Below, one piece after another: positions 42,025 through 50,737 of a DNA stretch of 64,000 bases (positions are counted from its first letter, which is position 1; each line of letters starts with the position of its first letter). Origin of the DNA: Armatimonadota bacterium (lineage in GTDB: Bacteria; Armatimonadota; Fimbriimonadia; Fimbriimonadales; GBS-DC). Position numbers and translations under genes: made by a program. A model generated the notes under the pieces. It was given only the letters and a program-made list of their open reading frames with translations, did not search any database and had not been told where the DNA came from. The stretch is taken from positions 1 through 64,000 of the forward strand of contig JABWCR010000010.1 in assembly GCA_013359125.1 (NCBI GenBank), read 5' to 3'.

Positions 42025-44597
42025 TCCGCCAGCCTCCGCGATAGTTCTACCAATTCTTCCCACGTTAGCGACGCCCCTTCTTGCTTGAGTTCGGAGAATC
42101 GAGCTTCGCCATATAAAGACTTCAGATGGGCAACCGATTCGCGCCGTCGTTCGGTATCCAGCAGGCCTGCGTTGCGCGCCCCAAGATCAACGAGTCGGTC
42201 CACTGCGCCGAGAACGCGAACAGCGTTTTGCGGGTCGCCCAGTTCGATCAGCAGTCTGATCAATAGGGTCAATGTGAGCGCCATATAGAGCCGATCGCCC
42301 ACTCGACCGCGGATTTCCAGGCTTTCTCGCACCGCGTTCAGAGCGCCCCCCACATTGCCGCGGTCGAGCAACGCCTCGCCATAGTTGTGCAATGCCGCGC
42401 CCAAATACCATAGATAGGCCTCGCCCGTGCCGCGCAGCGTCTGGACTGCGGTTTCCAAGTCGTCCAAGGGCAGATCGGAGACGTATGCGTCGTTTGCAGC
42501 GCCATAGACGTTGATGGTTGCAATGGCGAACTTGACGTTATCGCCCAGCGTACGGAAAATCGCTTGCGCTTCTCGATAGCGGTCATAGGCCGTCGAATGT
42601 CGGTTCATTTCCTTAAGCGTACGGCCTAAGTTGTTGAGCGTGGCCGCCTCTCCGGCTCGATCGCCGATCGCCCGCCTAATGTCGAGCGCCTCTTCCAGAA
42701 GTTGACGCGCGTCGTCGATCTTCCGCTCTTCGGTAGCGAAAAGGCCTAACGCATTCAGCGATCTTGCCTTTAAGTCTAGACGGTCTTCCGACCCGATCTC
42801 TAGACCCCGCGAAAGCCACTCCTTTGCCTCTTCCACGCGGCCGACCGAGTACCAAAAAGGCAACACGGCAACCGCAAGGGTCAGCACATCGGGGCTTTCT
42901 TGTTGGGAAAGCGTCCGAAGCGCCGTCAACAGATTTTCGTGCTCGACGCCGAATCGCCGATAACTGGCCGAATCGCCCGTGGCCGACAAGCGCCCTTCCA
43001 ACTCTTGCGCCAGCGACAAGTAGCGATCTGCGTGATCCAACCTTAACTTTTCTGCCTCTTCTTTGGCTTCCAGCTGGCCGAACTCGCGCAGCGCGCTGAG
43101 CATCCTGTAGCGCGATTGGTCTCCAAAGGCCTCGCGACAGAGCATCGACTTTGCGACCAGGGAATCGATGAGCGGCAGGATCGAATCTCTCGTCAGAGGC
43201 GGCTCGCTGCAGACCGTCTCCGCCGATTCGATGTCGAATCCGTTGACAAAGACGCTACAGCGGGCGAAAAGCCGCTTCTCCGTGTCGGTCAGAAGCTCGT
43301 AGCTGGTACGAATAGTCTCAGTAAGGCCGCCTGGGGCGCTCCAGACTATCCGATCGAGACGTCTTTCGATTTCGCTCGGCGTAAGGCTGCCAGCCCACGA
43401 TGCAGCCAGTTCGATGGCCAAGGGAAGGCCATCGACTCGCCTGCAAATGTTCGCGATCGCGCTCAAATCGAGGGACGAGGCCAGCACATCTCGCCAGTCC
43501 AGTTCTGCACGCTCGGCGAACAGCCGGCACGCATGGCTTTCGATGACCTTTTCCGGCGATGCGCCTTCCGATAGCGTCAGGCCGCTGATCGCAAGGGTCT
43601 TTTCGTACGGCAAATCCAATCGATGTCGCGACGCCGCAAGGATTATAACGGCTTTGCATTGCGCCAGCGTTTTCTCGACGAGGGCTCTGGCTGACGCTCC
43701 AGCGCTCTCTAACCCGTCTAACACCACTAGCCAATGCCCTTCTTTGAGCGCATCGACGATGGCTTCCTCGACGCTTTGATCTGCTCGGCGAGGAACCTTC
43801 AGAGCGCTCAGCATCGCTCGCCAGATGCCCTCTTCGTCCTTGGTCTCGCTACAGTCTACCAACCACGCTCCGCGATCGTATTGAGCCGCCGCGAGGGCGG
43901 CGACGTGCGCGGCCAATCGAGACTTGCCCGCCCCTCCCGGACCGACGATAGAAACCAATCTCGCACTTTGAAGCAGAGAGATGAGCTTTTGAGTCTCTTC
44001 ATGTCGCCCAATAAAGGCGCTCAGGTTCTCAGTCAGATTGCCTTGCGACGCCGCGGGCGCCCGCAGAGGCGGAAAATCGGCAGCCAGGTTTGGATGACAG
44101 AGCTGATAGAGTTTCTCTGGTTCCTCAAAGCCTCTCAGGTGAAAGCTTCCGAGAGGTTTTAGGGACATTCTCTTCGGAAGCCCTGTAGAGATCAGCGCCT
44201 CTGTCGTCTCGGACACCACAATCTGGCCGCCGTGCCCAGCATCCATGACTCGGGCGGCTCGATGTACGGCAAGCCCCCGATAATCCGTTGCGATCTGTTC
44301 GGCTTCGCCCACATGGATGCCTATGCGCGCGCGCAATTCTGCATCCTGCGGCCAGATTTCTGAAACCAAAGCCAGTTGCGTTTCGACCGCGCATTCCGCG
44401 GCGGCGATCGCCGATTCGAATGCGGCATATCCGCCGTCGCCAGTCGCCTTGAAGAGCGAACCGCCATGTTCGGGCACTTTCTCAGCCAAAAGCGTCTCGA
44501 ACCGCCGCATAGAATCGGCCATGGCCTCTGGATAGCGCGAAAGCAGAGCCGTGCTGTTCTCTATATCGATAAGCAGAAACGCGCAGACCTGGCTCAC
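42021..44597 (-). CDS. Class III nucleotidyl cyclase - STAND (NB-ARC-like) ATPase - TPR fusion
   Basis: 858 residues from the GTG at 44597, which overlaps the upstream cyclase stop as GTGA and leads straight into the cyclase core; 43 extra upstream codons look like shadow sequence. Residues 8-170: cyclase homology domain with LLIDIENST (metal Asp about 11), GDGGYAAF (second Asp about 54) and DYRGLAVHRAARV, where His stands in place of the usual transition-state Asn while the Arg remains. Residues about 190-500: ATPase with FIGRHEE, P-loop GPGGAGKSR (about 218-226) and LVVLDGLE. Residues about 540-855: TPR-like helices. Such AfsR-like sensors couple ligand or protein recognition to an output; whether the cyclase is active is doubtful given the His. 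Confidence 0.85.
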   Translation of the reverse strand: MSQVCAFLLIDIENSTALLSRYPEAMADSMRRFETLLAEKVPEHGGSLFKATGDGGYAAFESAIAAAECAVETQLALVSEIWPQDAELRARIGIHVGEAEQIATDYRGLAVHRAARVMDAGHGGQIVVSETTEALISTGLPKRMSLKPLGSFHLRGFEEPEKLYQLCHPNLAADFPPLRAPAASQGNLTENLSAFIGRHEETQKLISLLQSARLVSIVGPGGAGKSRLAAHVAALAAAQYDRGAWLVDCSETKDEEGIWRAMLSALKVPRRADQSVEEAIVDALKEGHWLVVLDGLESAGASARALVEKTLAQCKAVIILAASRHRLDLPYEKTLAISGLTLSEGASPEKVIESHACRLFAERAELDWRDVLASSLDLSAIANICRRVDGLPLAIELAASWAGSLTPSEIERRLDRIVWSAPGGLTETIRTSYELLTDTEKRLFARCSVFVNGFDIESAETVCSEPPLTRDSILPLIDSLVAKSMLCREAFGDQSRYRMLSALREFGQLEAKEEAEKLRLDHADRYLSLAQELEGRLSATGDSASYRRFGVEHENLLTALRTLSQQESPDVLTLAVAVLPFWYSVGRVEEAKEWLSRGLEIGSEDRLDLKARSLNALGLFATEERKIDDARQLLEEALDIRRAIGDRAGEAATLNNLGRTLKEMNRHSTAYDRYREAQAIFRTLGDNVKFAIATINVYGAANDAYVSDLPLDDLETAVQTLRGTGEAYLWYLGAALHNYGEALLDRGNVGGALNAVRESLEIRGRVGDRLYMALTLTLLIRLLIELGDPQNAVRVLGAVDRLVDLGARNAGLLDTERRRESVAHLKSLYGEARFSELKQEGASLTWEELVELSRRLAD

Positions 44598-45559
44598 GTT
44601 CGAGTTGGAACGGCCGATTCCTCGATCCATCGACAGATCGTCTCGTAGGCAGAATCGATGCGTTCTCGGATGCTCTCGGCTTTGGCTCGTTCGGGCGAAT
44701 CGGTCGGAAACCGAGCGGGATCGCATCGTTCCATCAGTTTGGCATAGGTGTCGTCCACCAGTTGACAGGGCGCGGTCTCGCTCAATCCAAGCAGCCTATA
44801 GGCAGCGAGCGTTTCTTGAGGCGGCTGTCTGGCCTCCAAAGCGGGCGCCTTTCGGAAAAGCCCGGTCGGATCGAGCGGCTCTAGGATGTTGATGAGCGAA
44901 TCCAGCCCAGCCGCCGGCTTGTCCACATAGTGTCTGACGATCCGGCCAAGCGTCGAGCCGAACTGAGTCAGCTGGGCTACCAGGTCTCCGCTCTCTTTAG
45001 ATTCCAGAGACGCGATGGGAGGAAACGACTGCGCAATTCGAGGATGCTGGAGTTGGAAGAGCCTTTCTGCCTCGACCAGGCCCTTCAGCTTATGCTCTCC
45101 TAAGAACTCCAAGCGAGACCCGCCGGGCAGATCGTCGCGCACCATCTCGGCAGTTGTGGCACAGAGCAGAATCTGGCCGCCGGAAGCCGCGCTCAGCACG
45201 CGGGCGCAACGATTGACGGTCGGCCCAAAGTAGTCGTCTCCGGCGCTTTCCACAGTGCCGGAATAGAGCGCCATGCGCACCTTGATCCCTTTGCTGACCG
45301 GCCATCGCTCTCGGCCGAGCGCGGTTTGCGCCATGAGCGCCGCGTTCAAGCCGTGTAGCGGATTTCTAAAGACCGAGCAAAACGCATCGCCAAAGGTCTT
45401 AAAGACAAGCCCCTCGTACGCCTCTATCGAGCCCCGCAACAAGGCGTTGTGTCGGTCGAGCGACTGCCTCATGCTTTCGGGCTCTTGCTCCCAAAGCAGA
45501 GTGCTGTCCACGATGTCGGTAAAAAGAAACGTCAGCAAAGGCGGTTCGGCCATATCCAT
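44594..45559 (-). CDS. Class III adenylate/guanylate cyclase with C-terminal J-domain-like module
   Basis: 321 residues. The ATG at 45559 has GGGG 6 nt upstream; a TTG four codons earlier is weaker. The cyclase domain (about 5-175) looks complete: LFTDIVDST and FGDAFCSVF give both metal Asp residues, and DDYFGPTVNRCARV gives the Asn and Arg of the transition state. Residues about 255-315 (AAYRLLGLSETAPCQLVDDTYAKLMERCDP...IDSAYETICRWI) resemble a J-domain without its HPD loop, CDP standing there instead. The product, cAMP or cGMP, cannot be fixed. It is co-translated with the cyclase-STAND gene and faces sigH divergently. Confidence 0.85.
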   Translation of the reverse strand: MDMAEPPLLTFLFTDIVDSTLLWEQEPESMRQSLDRHNALLRGSIEAYEGLVFKTFGDAFCSVFRNPLHGLNAALMAQTALGRERWPVSKGIKVRMALYSGTVESAGDDYFGPTVNRCARVLSAASGGQILLCATTAEMVRDDLPGGSRLEFLGEHKLKGLVEAERLFQLQHPRIAQSFPPIASLESKESGDLVAQLTQFGSTLGRIVRHYVDKPAAGLDSLINILEPLDPTGLFRKAPALEARQPPQETLAAYRLLGLSETAPCQLVDDTYAKLMERCDPARFPTDSPERAKAESIRERIDSAYETICRWIEESAVPTRT

Positions 45560-45621
45560 ATTTAACCCCAAAATAGTCGAAGCGGCTTAGGCGGAAAGTC
45601 CCAAATAAATGGTCTGGGCGC

Positions 45622-45651
45622 TTGACATTCCTGCCTGGGATGTTCTACAAT
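45622..45651 (+). promoter_or_regulatory. Consensus housekeeping promoter of sigH
   Basis: TTGACA (45622-45627), an 18-nt spacer and TACAAT (45646-45651), the best match to a sigma-70/sigma-A promoter in the window. Transcription should begin near 45658, giving a leader of about 100 nt to the ATG at 45760. Confidence 0.8.
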
Positions 45652-45759
45652 GGATGAACAACGTCCGCAGGCAGGACGGCTAATGGGTTTTTGCATCTCT
45701 TATCGCTTGCCAATGGGAGGGCGCGCAGCCGGGTTGCGCTCGTTAAACTGACTATAACA

Positions 45760-46551
45760 ATGTCTCATCTCTCGGACCTTAGCGCGGCTTATCTGAGCAA
45801 CCTCGGCGACGAGGGTTATGACGATTGCCGGTTCGATTTCTTCCCCGAAGAACTCCCTGACGAACCGATAGACGAAACGCTTCTGTGCTTCTTCAGGATG
45901 GAGGACGAGGAGTTGGTCGTTTATTCGAAGCAAGGCAGCAAGCGCGCGGCCGAAAATCTAATGGACCGCTATCGATCGTTGGTCGAAAGCAAGGCAAGAG
46001 CCTACTTCCTGATGGGCGCCGACCATGACGATGTGGTTCAAGAGGGCATGATCGGTCTGTACAAGGCGATAAGAGACTTTCGGTACGACCGCCTGGCCAA
46101 GTTCCGACCCTTTGCCGAACTCTGCGTTACGCGCCAGATCATCACAGCGGTCAAGACGGCCACCCGGCAGAAGCACATCCCTCTCAATGGCTACGTCTCT
46201 CTTTATCGACCCATTCAAAACGATGATTCGGACGGCTCTCTGGTCGAGATAATCCCTGACGTCAACGCGCCCAATCCAGAGGATTGGATCATCAATCGCA
46301 AGATGCCGGAGACGATCTTCGAGCAGGTGCGCCCCACACTGAGCGAATTGGAAGAAGATGTCCTGGACTGCTACCTCGACGGCATGTCGTACCGAGAAAT
46401 GTCCGACCGTCTACGTCGCCATACCAAGTGCATCGACAACGCGCTCCAGCGCATCAAGCGGAAGTTGGCCCTCAAGTATGAGGAGCTTTACCAAGAACAG
46501 CCGGCGGTCGGTCGAAAACGCCGAACGTTTGGCAACGGTTGTCTCGACTGA
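45760..46551 (+). CDS. sigH: Sigma-H (Spo0H/SigH)-like RNA polymerase sigma factor
   Basis: 263 residues from the ATG at 45760; an in-frame TTG at 45691 would add 23 residues and neither has a good ribosome site. Region 2 is nearly textbook SigH: LMDRYRSLVESKARAYFLMGADHDDVVQEGMIGLYKAIRDF, then AELCVTRQIITAVKTATRQKHIPLN; region 4 has LSELEEDVLDCYLDGMSYREMSDRL with a helix-turn-helix. The N-terminal ~45 residues are very acidic (YDDCRFDFFPEELPDEPIDE) and lack a counterpart in Bacillus SigH. In Firmicutes SigH drives stationary-phase genes; the regulon here is unknown. Confidence 0.9.
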   Translation: MSHLSDLSAAYLSNLGDEGYDDCRFDFFPEELPDEPIDETLLCFFRMEDEELVVYSKQGSKRAAENLMDRYRSLVESKARAYFLMGADHDDVVQEGMIGLYKAIRDFRYDRLAKFRPFAELCVTRQIITAVKTATRQKHIPLNGYVSLYRPIQNDDSDGSLVEIIPDVNAPNPEDWIINRKMPETIFEQVRPTLSELEEDVLDCYLDGMSYREMSDRLRRHTKCIDNALQRIKRKLALKYEELYQEQPAVGRKRRTFGNGCLD

Positions 46552-46557
46552 TCGCCC

Positions 46558-47766
46558 TTACTGTCGCAGTTGCAGGATCTCGTCCCTCGTTATCGGAATC
46601 ACCTTGACCACGCGGCGCACGCCGGGTATGGTCTTGTCATCCAAGTACTTGGGATCGGTGATGCCTTCGCCGCTCCATCCGATTCGATCCTGAACGTTGA
46701 TCGAGGCGGCCCGGGGGTTGAAAGAGATCTCCAATTCGTACTCCTGCGCCTTGAAACCGTACATGCGCGGGTCTTTGCTCATATCGATCTCGCGTCGAAA
46801 CTTGCCGTCGCGAACGGCGAGCGAATCCTGCATGTAGGTCAGGTCTTTGTCCACCTCGAAGCTGAACGATTCCATCTGCGATGGGTCGTACTTCATCTGA
46901 AAGCCCTTGTTGCGCAAGATCACATCCACCCGGGCGCCAATGGTCAGGATGCCAAGCGTGCCCTCCACCAGGATGGTCTTGGGTCGAACCACTTTGGCGG
47001 TAGCCTCAAAGTCGAGCACAATCGGAGGCAAGGTCTCCGGATATTTGCCGTAGCGTCGAACGATGCGCATCAGCAGGCCTTCAAGGTTGTTTCGGACGAC
47101 GTCGCGATTGCTGCGAGCGTCGAAACTGTCTGGGTCCTTCTTGTACCGATCTTCGGCGCGCTCCAACAGTTCGACCCATAGGTTGACGGCGTCTTGGAAC
47201 CGTCCCGCCTTGGCATAGGCGTGCGCTAGAACGCGACGGCGCGCCTCTAACATGTCTGGATGCTTCGAAGCCTCCTCCATCCAAGGAATCGCGCTCACGG
47301 GGTCTTGGATCTTATGGAAGTAGGTCCAACCTAGCTCGAACTTCAGATCCCAGACGTTGGAGTTGTTGCGAACGCCTTCCTCTAGGAACTTCAGCGCGGG
47401 CTGGATGTAGCGGCGATCCGAGCGCTGCGATTCGTCGGTGAAGTTATAAGCCAAGTGCCAGCCGCCCGTGGTGTACACCTCTAATTGGTGCGGATCGAGC
47501 CAGGTTACGATGCGCAGCACGGGCAAGATCGCATCGTAATTGCCCGTATGGAAGAAACTGTCCGCCCGCACCCAAAGGACGCCCGCCATAAACTCTCGAA
47601 AGCCGGCAAACGCGAACAGAATCTGTTCGGGCGACAGACCGACGACGTTCGCGGTCTTGGGCGCCAAATCCTTGCGCCAAGAGGGGAACACAAAGCGGTC
47701 TTGGATGGCCGCCTGCCCCAATAGGAGCGCTAACAGCGCGATGCGCAGACTCGTCTTGTTCTTCAT
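46558..47766 (-). CDS. TPR-type membrane-anchored protein linked to an ABC-2 exporter
   Basis: 402 residues with an N-terminal hydrophobic anchor or signal (about 8-24). Residues about 50-250 form helical repeats (FREFMAGVLWVRADSFFHTGNYDAILPVLRIVTWLDPHQLEVY, WDLKFELGWTYF, AHAYAKAGRFQDAVNLWVELL) and the C-terminal third is strand-rich. No enzyme motif. It starts 3 bp after the permease gene, so it probably works with the ABC system, for example as an extracytoplasmic partner. The family is not recognised. Confidence 0.65.
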   Translation of the reverse strand: MKNKTSLRIALLALLLGQAAIQDRFVFPSWRKDLAPKTANVVGLSPEQILFAFAGFREFMAGVLWVRADSFFHTGNYDAILPVLRIVTWLDPHQLEVYTTGGWHLAYNFTDESQRSDRRYIQPALKFLEEGVRNNSNVWDLKFELGWTYFHKIQDPVSAIPWMEEASKHPDMLEARRRVLAHAYAKAGRFQDAVNLWVELLERAEDRYKKDPDSFDARSNRDVVRNNLEGLLMRIVRRYGKYPETLPPIVLDFEATAKVVRPKTILVEGTLGILTIGARVDVILRNKGFQMKYDPSQMESFSFEVDKDLTYMQDSLAVRDGKFRREIDMSKDPRMYGFKAQEYELEISFNPRAASINVQDRIGWSGEGITDPKYLDDKTIPGVRRVVKVIPITRDEILQLRQ

Positions 47767-47769
47767 CCG

Positions 47770-48561
47770 CTACACCTCGCGCCGGTCGAAGATCAAGATC
47801 GCTCCCACCATCATCAGCACGATATAGGTCAGCGCATAGACGAGCGTCTGAAGCAAATAGGCCGTCGGATTGCTAAGGGTTTGCTGCGGATTGATGATCG
47901 GGTTCTGGACGTTGAAGTTCGAGAAGTTCGGCATCGCCAGCACCAAGAGCCGGATGGGTAGCCGCGCAGCCTCGGTTATCTTCGGGTTGTTCATCAGCGT
48001 GTTCAGCAGCGTCGAAAGGATGTTGCCCACCAAGAACGCGCCGCCCGACAAGAAGAAGTTGACCATCGGCGAGGCAAACGTCGAAAAGAAGATCGTAACC
48101 GCCGCCAAAAGCGAACTCTGCATAAAGAACATAAAGATGCCGTAGGCGACTTCTCGCGCAAACTCGCCGTCGAAGCCGGGCATGAATTGGCGAAGCACCA
48201 GCAGATAGATCAGCCCCATCAGAAAATAGGAGAAGATCAGCGTGGTAACCGCACCAAAATACTTGCCCAAGATGAAGTTGTAGCGCATGACCGGCTTCGA
48301 TAGGATGGTGTAGATGGTGCGTCGCTCAATCTCCTGCGGCAGCATGTTGATGCAGAGAATAATGGCGACCAGAGTGCCGGAGATCTGGATGACGCCCAAT
48401 CCAAAGCTGAGCAGGATCGTGCGCTGATCCCGCGGCGACAGCACGCTAAAGGCGGGCGAAACAAAGATGATGAGAACGGTAACGAGCAGAATAATCAGCA
48501 GCACGCGCTTGCGGATGGCTTCGCCAAAGGTGGCGCGCGCTATGGCCATCGTTGCTTTCAT
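47770..48561 (-). CDS. ABC-2 type transporter permease
   Basis: 263 residues with six membrane segments. It opens MKATMAIARATFGEAIRKRVLLIILLV and contains INMLPQEIERRTIYTILSKPVMRYNFILGKYFGA, the cytoplasmic coupling segment characteristic of ABC-2 permeases of the NosY/YhaP sort. The ATG overlaps the ATPase stop as ATGA (48558-48561). The substrate is unknown. Confidence 0.88.
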   Translation of the reverse strand: MKATMAIARATFGEAIRKRVLLIILLVTVLIIFVSPAFSVLSPRDQRTILLSFGLGVIQISGTLVAIILCINMLPQEIERRTIYTILSKPVMRYNFILGKYFGAVTTLIFSYFLMGLIYLLVLRQFMPGFDGEFAREVAYGIFMFFMQSSLLAAVTIFFSTFASPMVNFFLSGGAFLVGNILSTLLNTLMNNPKITEAARLPIRLLVLAMPNFSNFNVQNPIINPQQTLSNPTAYLLQTLVYALTYIVLMMVGAILIFDRREV

Positions 48562-49493
48562 GAAGCTTCTTCCTTCCCTTGGATCGTCTCCAAAAACAGA
48601 TCTTCTAACTTGCGTCGATGCGGCACGATGCGATGAATCTTGCCGTTCTGCGCTCGAATCGCGTCGATCGCCGCGCTGACCGAATCGTCGTCCGGCTGCT
48701 CTAGTATCAACCGACCGCTGTGAAGCGTCGCCTTGCCGCCAAAGGCTTGAAACTGTGGCAGGCTTTCATCCTTAATGCCATCGGCGGTGATCTCGACAAA
48801 GCTTCCCTTCAACAGTTCGTCCAGTCGGCCCAACGTCTCCATTTTGCCTTGTTTGAGGATGGCTACGCGATCGCAGACGGCCTCGACATCGGACAGTTGA
48901 TGCGAGCTGATAAAGAGAGTCTTGCCCTGGCTCTTAAGGTCTAGGATCATGTCTCGAATGTCGATGTGAGCGATAGGGTCGAGGCCGGCGGTCGGCTCGT
49001 CCAAAATCAGCAATTCAGGATCGTTCAGCAAAGTCTGCGCTAAACCAATGCGCTGCTGCATGCCTTTCGAATAGCTTCGCAACTGCTGATTGGCCGCCGC
49101 GGTCAGGCCGACTCGGTCTAACAGCGCGTTGATTCGCTTCGTCCGCTCCGGCTCTTGAATGGAGAAGAGTTGAGCGTAAAAGTCGAGGATTTCGCGCCCG
49201 GTCATGAAGTCGTAAAAGTACGGATTCTCTGGCAGGTAGCTCAATCGATAGTGAGTTTCCGGGTCTCCAGCGGGCTTTCCCAGCGCATAGGCTTCGCCAG
49301 AAGTGGGATAAATAATGCCGAGCAGGATCTTGATCGTGGTCGTCTTGCCTGCGCCGTTTGGCCCTAAGAAACCAAAAATCTCGCCGCGATGCACCTCCAG
49401 ATTGAGGTCTTTCACCGCTTCTGTAACTTTGCCGCTCCACATGGCGGAGTAGCGCTTGTACAGGTTGACGGTTTTAATCGCTACATCGTCCAC
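48558..49493 (-). CDS. ABC transporter ATP-binding protein
   Basis: 311 residues from the GTG at 49493, which has AGGAGG 7 nt upstream; further upstream codons are not credible. Walker A GPNGAGKTT, Q-loop YLPENPYFYDFMT, signature YSKGMQQR, Walker B LLILDEPTAGLDP and switch His in SSHQLSD are all intact. The C-terminal ~85 residues form an extra domain common in NosF/DrrA-like ATPases. It powers the permease encoded next to it. Confidence 0.96.
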   Translation of the reverse strand: MDDVAIKTVNLYKRYSAMWSGKVTEAVKDLNLEVHRGEIFGFLGPNGAGKTTTIKILLGIIYPTSGEAYALGKPAGDPETHYRLSYLPENPYFYDFMTGREILDFYAQLFSIQEPERTKRINALLDRVGLTAAANQQLRSYSKGMQQRIGLAQTLLNDPELLILDEPTAGLDPIAHIDIRDMILDLKSQGKTLFISSHQLSDVEAVCDRVAILKQGKMETLGRLDELLKGSFVEITADGIKDESLPQFQAFGGKATLHSGRLILEQPDDDSVSAAIDAIRAQNGKIHRIVPHRRKLEDLFLETIQGKEEAS

Positions 49494-49589
49494 CCAACCA
49501 CCTCCTTGTTCGCAACGGACTGCGTCCGGATGCGGACATTGAGTATACCCGGCGAAAATGACGGCCTCACAAATGTCCAAAACGCCGCA

Positions 49590-49598
49590 TAATATAGT
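49590..49598 (+). promoter_or_regulatory. Candidate -10 element of the 49604 gene
   Basis: An AT-rich block contains TATAGT (49593-49598), 5 nt before the ATG, overlapping TAATAT (49590-49595), 8 nt before it. No ribosome site is present, so a leaderless mRNA is likely. Confidence 0.4.
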
Positions 49599-49603
49599 AA
49601 AAA

Positions 49604-50737
49604 ATGGATAGGGGTAGATTGATAAAATCCATTCGTGTTATAGGTTATCTCGCTGTATTTTCGCTCTGTCTGGGTTTGTTGGCTTTGGTTTTTGCCGGCG
49701 GCAGCGACATTCTGACGTGGAACACGGCTCTGTCAGGCAACTGGAACGATGCGACAAAGTGGACGCCGAACAATGTGCCGGACGCCGCGAACGAAGTGGC
49801 CGTGATACCAACCGGCACGGTTACGATGAATGTCAGCCCCGCAATCAGCGCGCTTCAGATAACTTCCTTGCCAGGAACGCTAAACCTAGCTGGCAATACG
49901 CTCGATCTGCTCGGACCAGACCCCAGTTTCAACAGCGGATTTATCATCGGCAATGCGGGCAATGCTGTGATAAACGGAGCATTTGAGAATCGTGCAGACG
50001 GCGCCATACGCATTCAGGCCGGAACATCGCTGACGTTTAGCGGACCATCATTGGTGAACGACGGCCTCATAACCGTGAACTTCAACGGCGGAGCCTTTGG
50101 CACCAACATCACCTTTGGCTCGACTATGACGGTAACCGGCGGCGCACTACAGATATTGGGCGGCGTCTTGAAGGGCTCTGGCACGGTTGTGGCAGCGATC
50201 GTCAACGATAACGGCGGCTCCATCGAGCCGGGCGCTTCCGTTGGGCGCATGGCCATTACCGGCATACTGACCAACAATTCTCAGGGCATTGTCAAGATGG
50301 AAGTCGGCGGCTTGACCGCAGCGACCGAACACGATCAGATCACGGTTGGCGGTACTGGCGCGAATGGCGCCGCAAGCTTCGACGGCAAGATCGAAGTCGA
50401 TCTAATAAACGGATTTGCCCCCGTTGTGGGAGATGCTGCAACGCTAATGACCTATCGATTCTTGTCGGGTCGTTTCCAAGAAGCCGACATCCCTAGCTTA
50501 ACCGGTATTCGGCTTCGGCTTCAATATCTCGGCACTAGTTTGCGACTGATCGCGCTGGACGAAAACGCACTGGGAGATACGAACGGAGACGGCTGTGTGG
50601 ACGATACCGACCTGGCCGCAGTCTTAGCCGCCTTTGGCTTAATAGGCGCTGCGATGGCCGAGGACGCGAACGACGACGGTTTCGTGGACGACATCGACCT
50701 GGCTATCGTGCTGGAGCGCTTCGGACTGGGCTGTTAA
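49604..50737 (+). CDS. Secreted beta-solenoid-like protein with C-terminal dockerin-like repeats
   Basis: 377 residues. A basic start and hydrophobic stretch (about 8-31) act as signal peptide. The central part (about 35-310) has short strands, LTWNTALSGNWNDATKWTPNNVPDAANEVAVIP followed by repeated N- and G-rich turns, as in autotransporter-associated right-handed solenoids. The C-terminus carries two Ca-binding repeats, DTNGDGCVDDTDLAAVLAAFG and DANDDGFVDDIDLAIVLERFG, ending LGC, like the propeller protein at 36615. The stop interlocks with that of mazG (TTAA, 50734-50737). Confidence 0.75.
   Translation: MDRGRLIKSIRVIGYLAVFSLCLGLLALVFAGGSDILTWNTALSGNWNDATKWTPNNVPDAANEVAVIPTGTVTMNVSPAISALQITSLPGTLNLAGNTLDLLGPDPSFNSGFIIGNAGNAVINGAFENRADGAIRIQAGTSLTFSGPSLVNDGLITVNFNGGAFGTNITFGSTMTVTGGALQILGGVLKGSGTVVAAIVNDNGGSIEPGASVGRMAITGILTNNSQGIVKMEVGGLTAATEHDQITVGGTGANGAASFDGKIEVDLINGFAPVVGDAATLMTYRFLSGRFQEADIPSLTGIRLRLQYLGTSLRLIALDENALGDTNGDGCVDDTDLAAVLAAFGLIGAAMAEDANDDGFVDDIDLAIVLERFGLGC

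Noticed and set aside
44598-44726. N-terminal extension of the cyclase-STAND gene
   Set aside because: It overlaps the upstream cyclase coding sequence and has a biased non-conserved composition; the GTGA overlap gives a better start.
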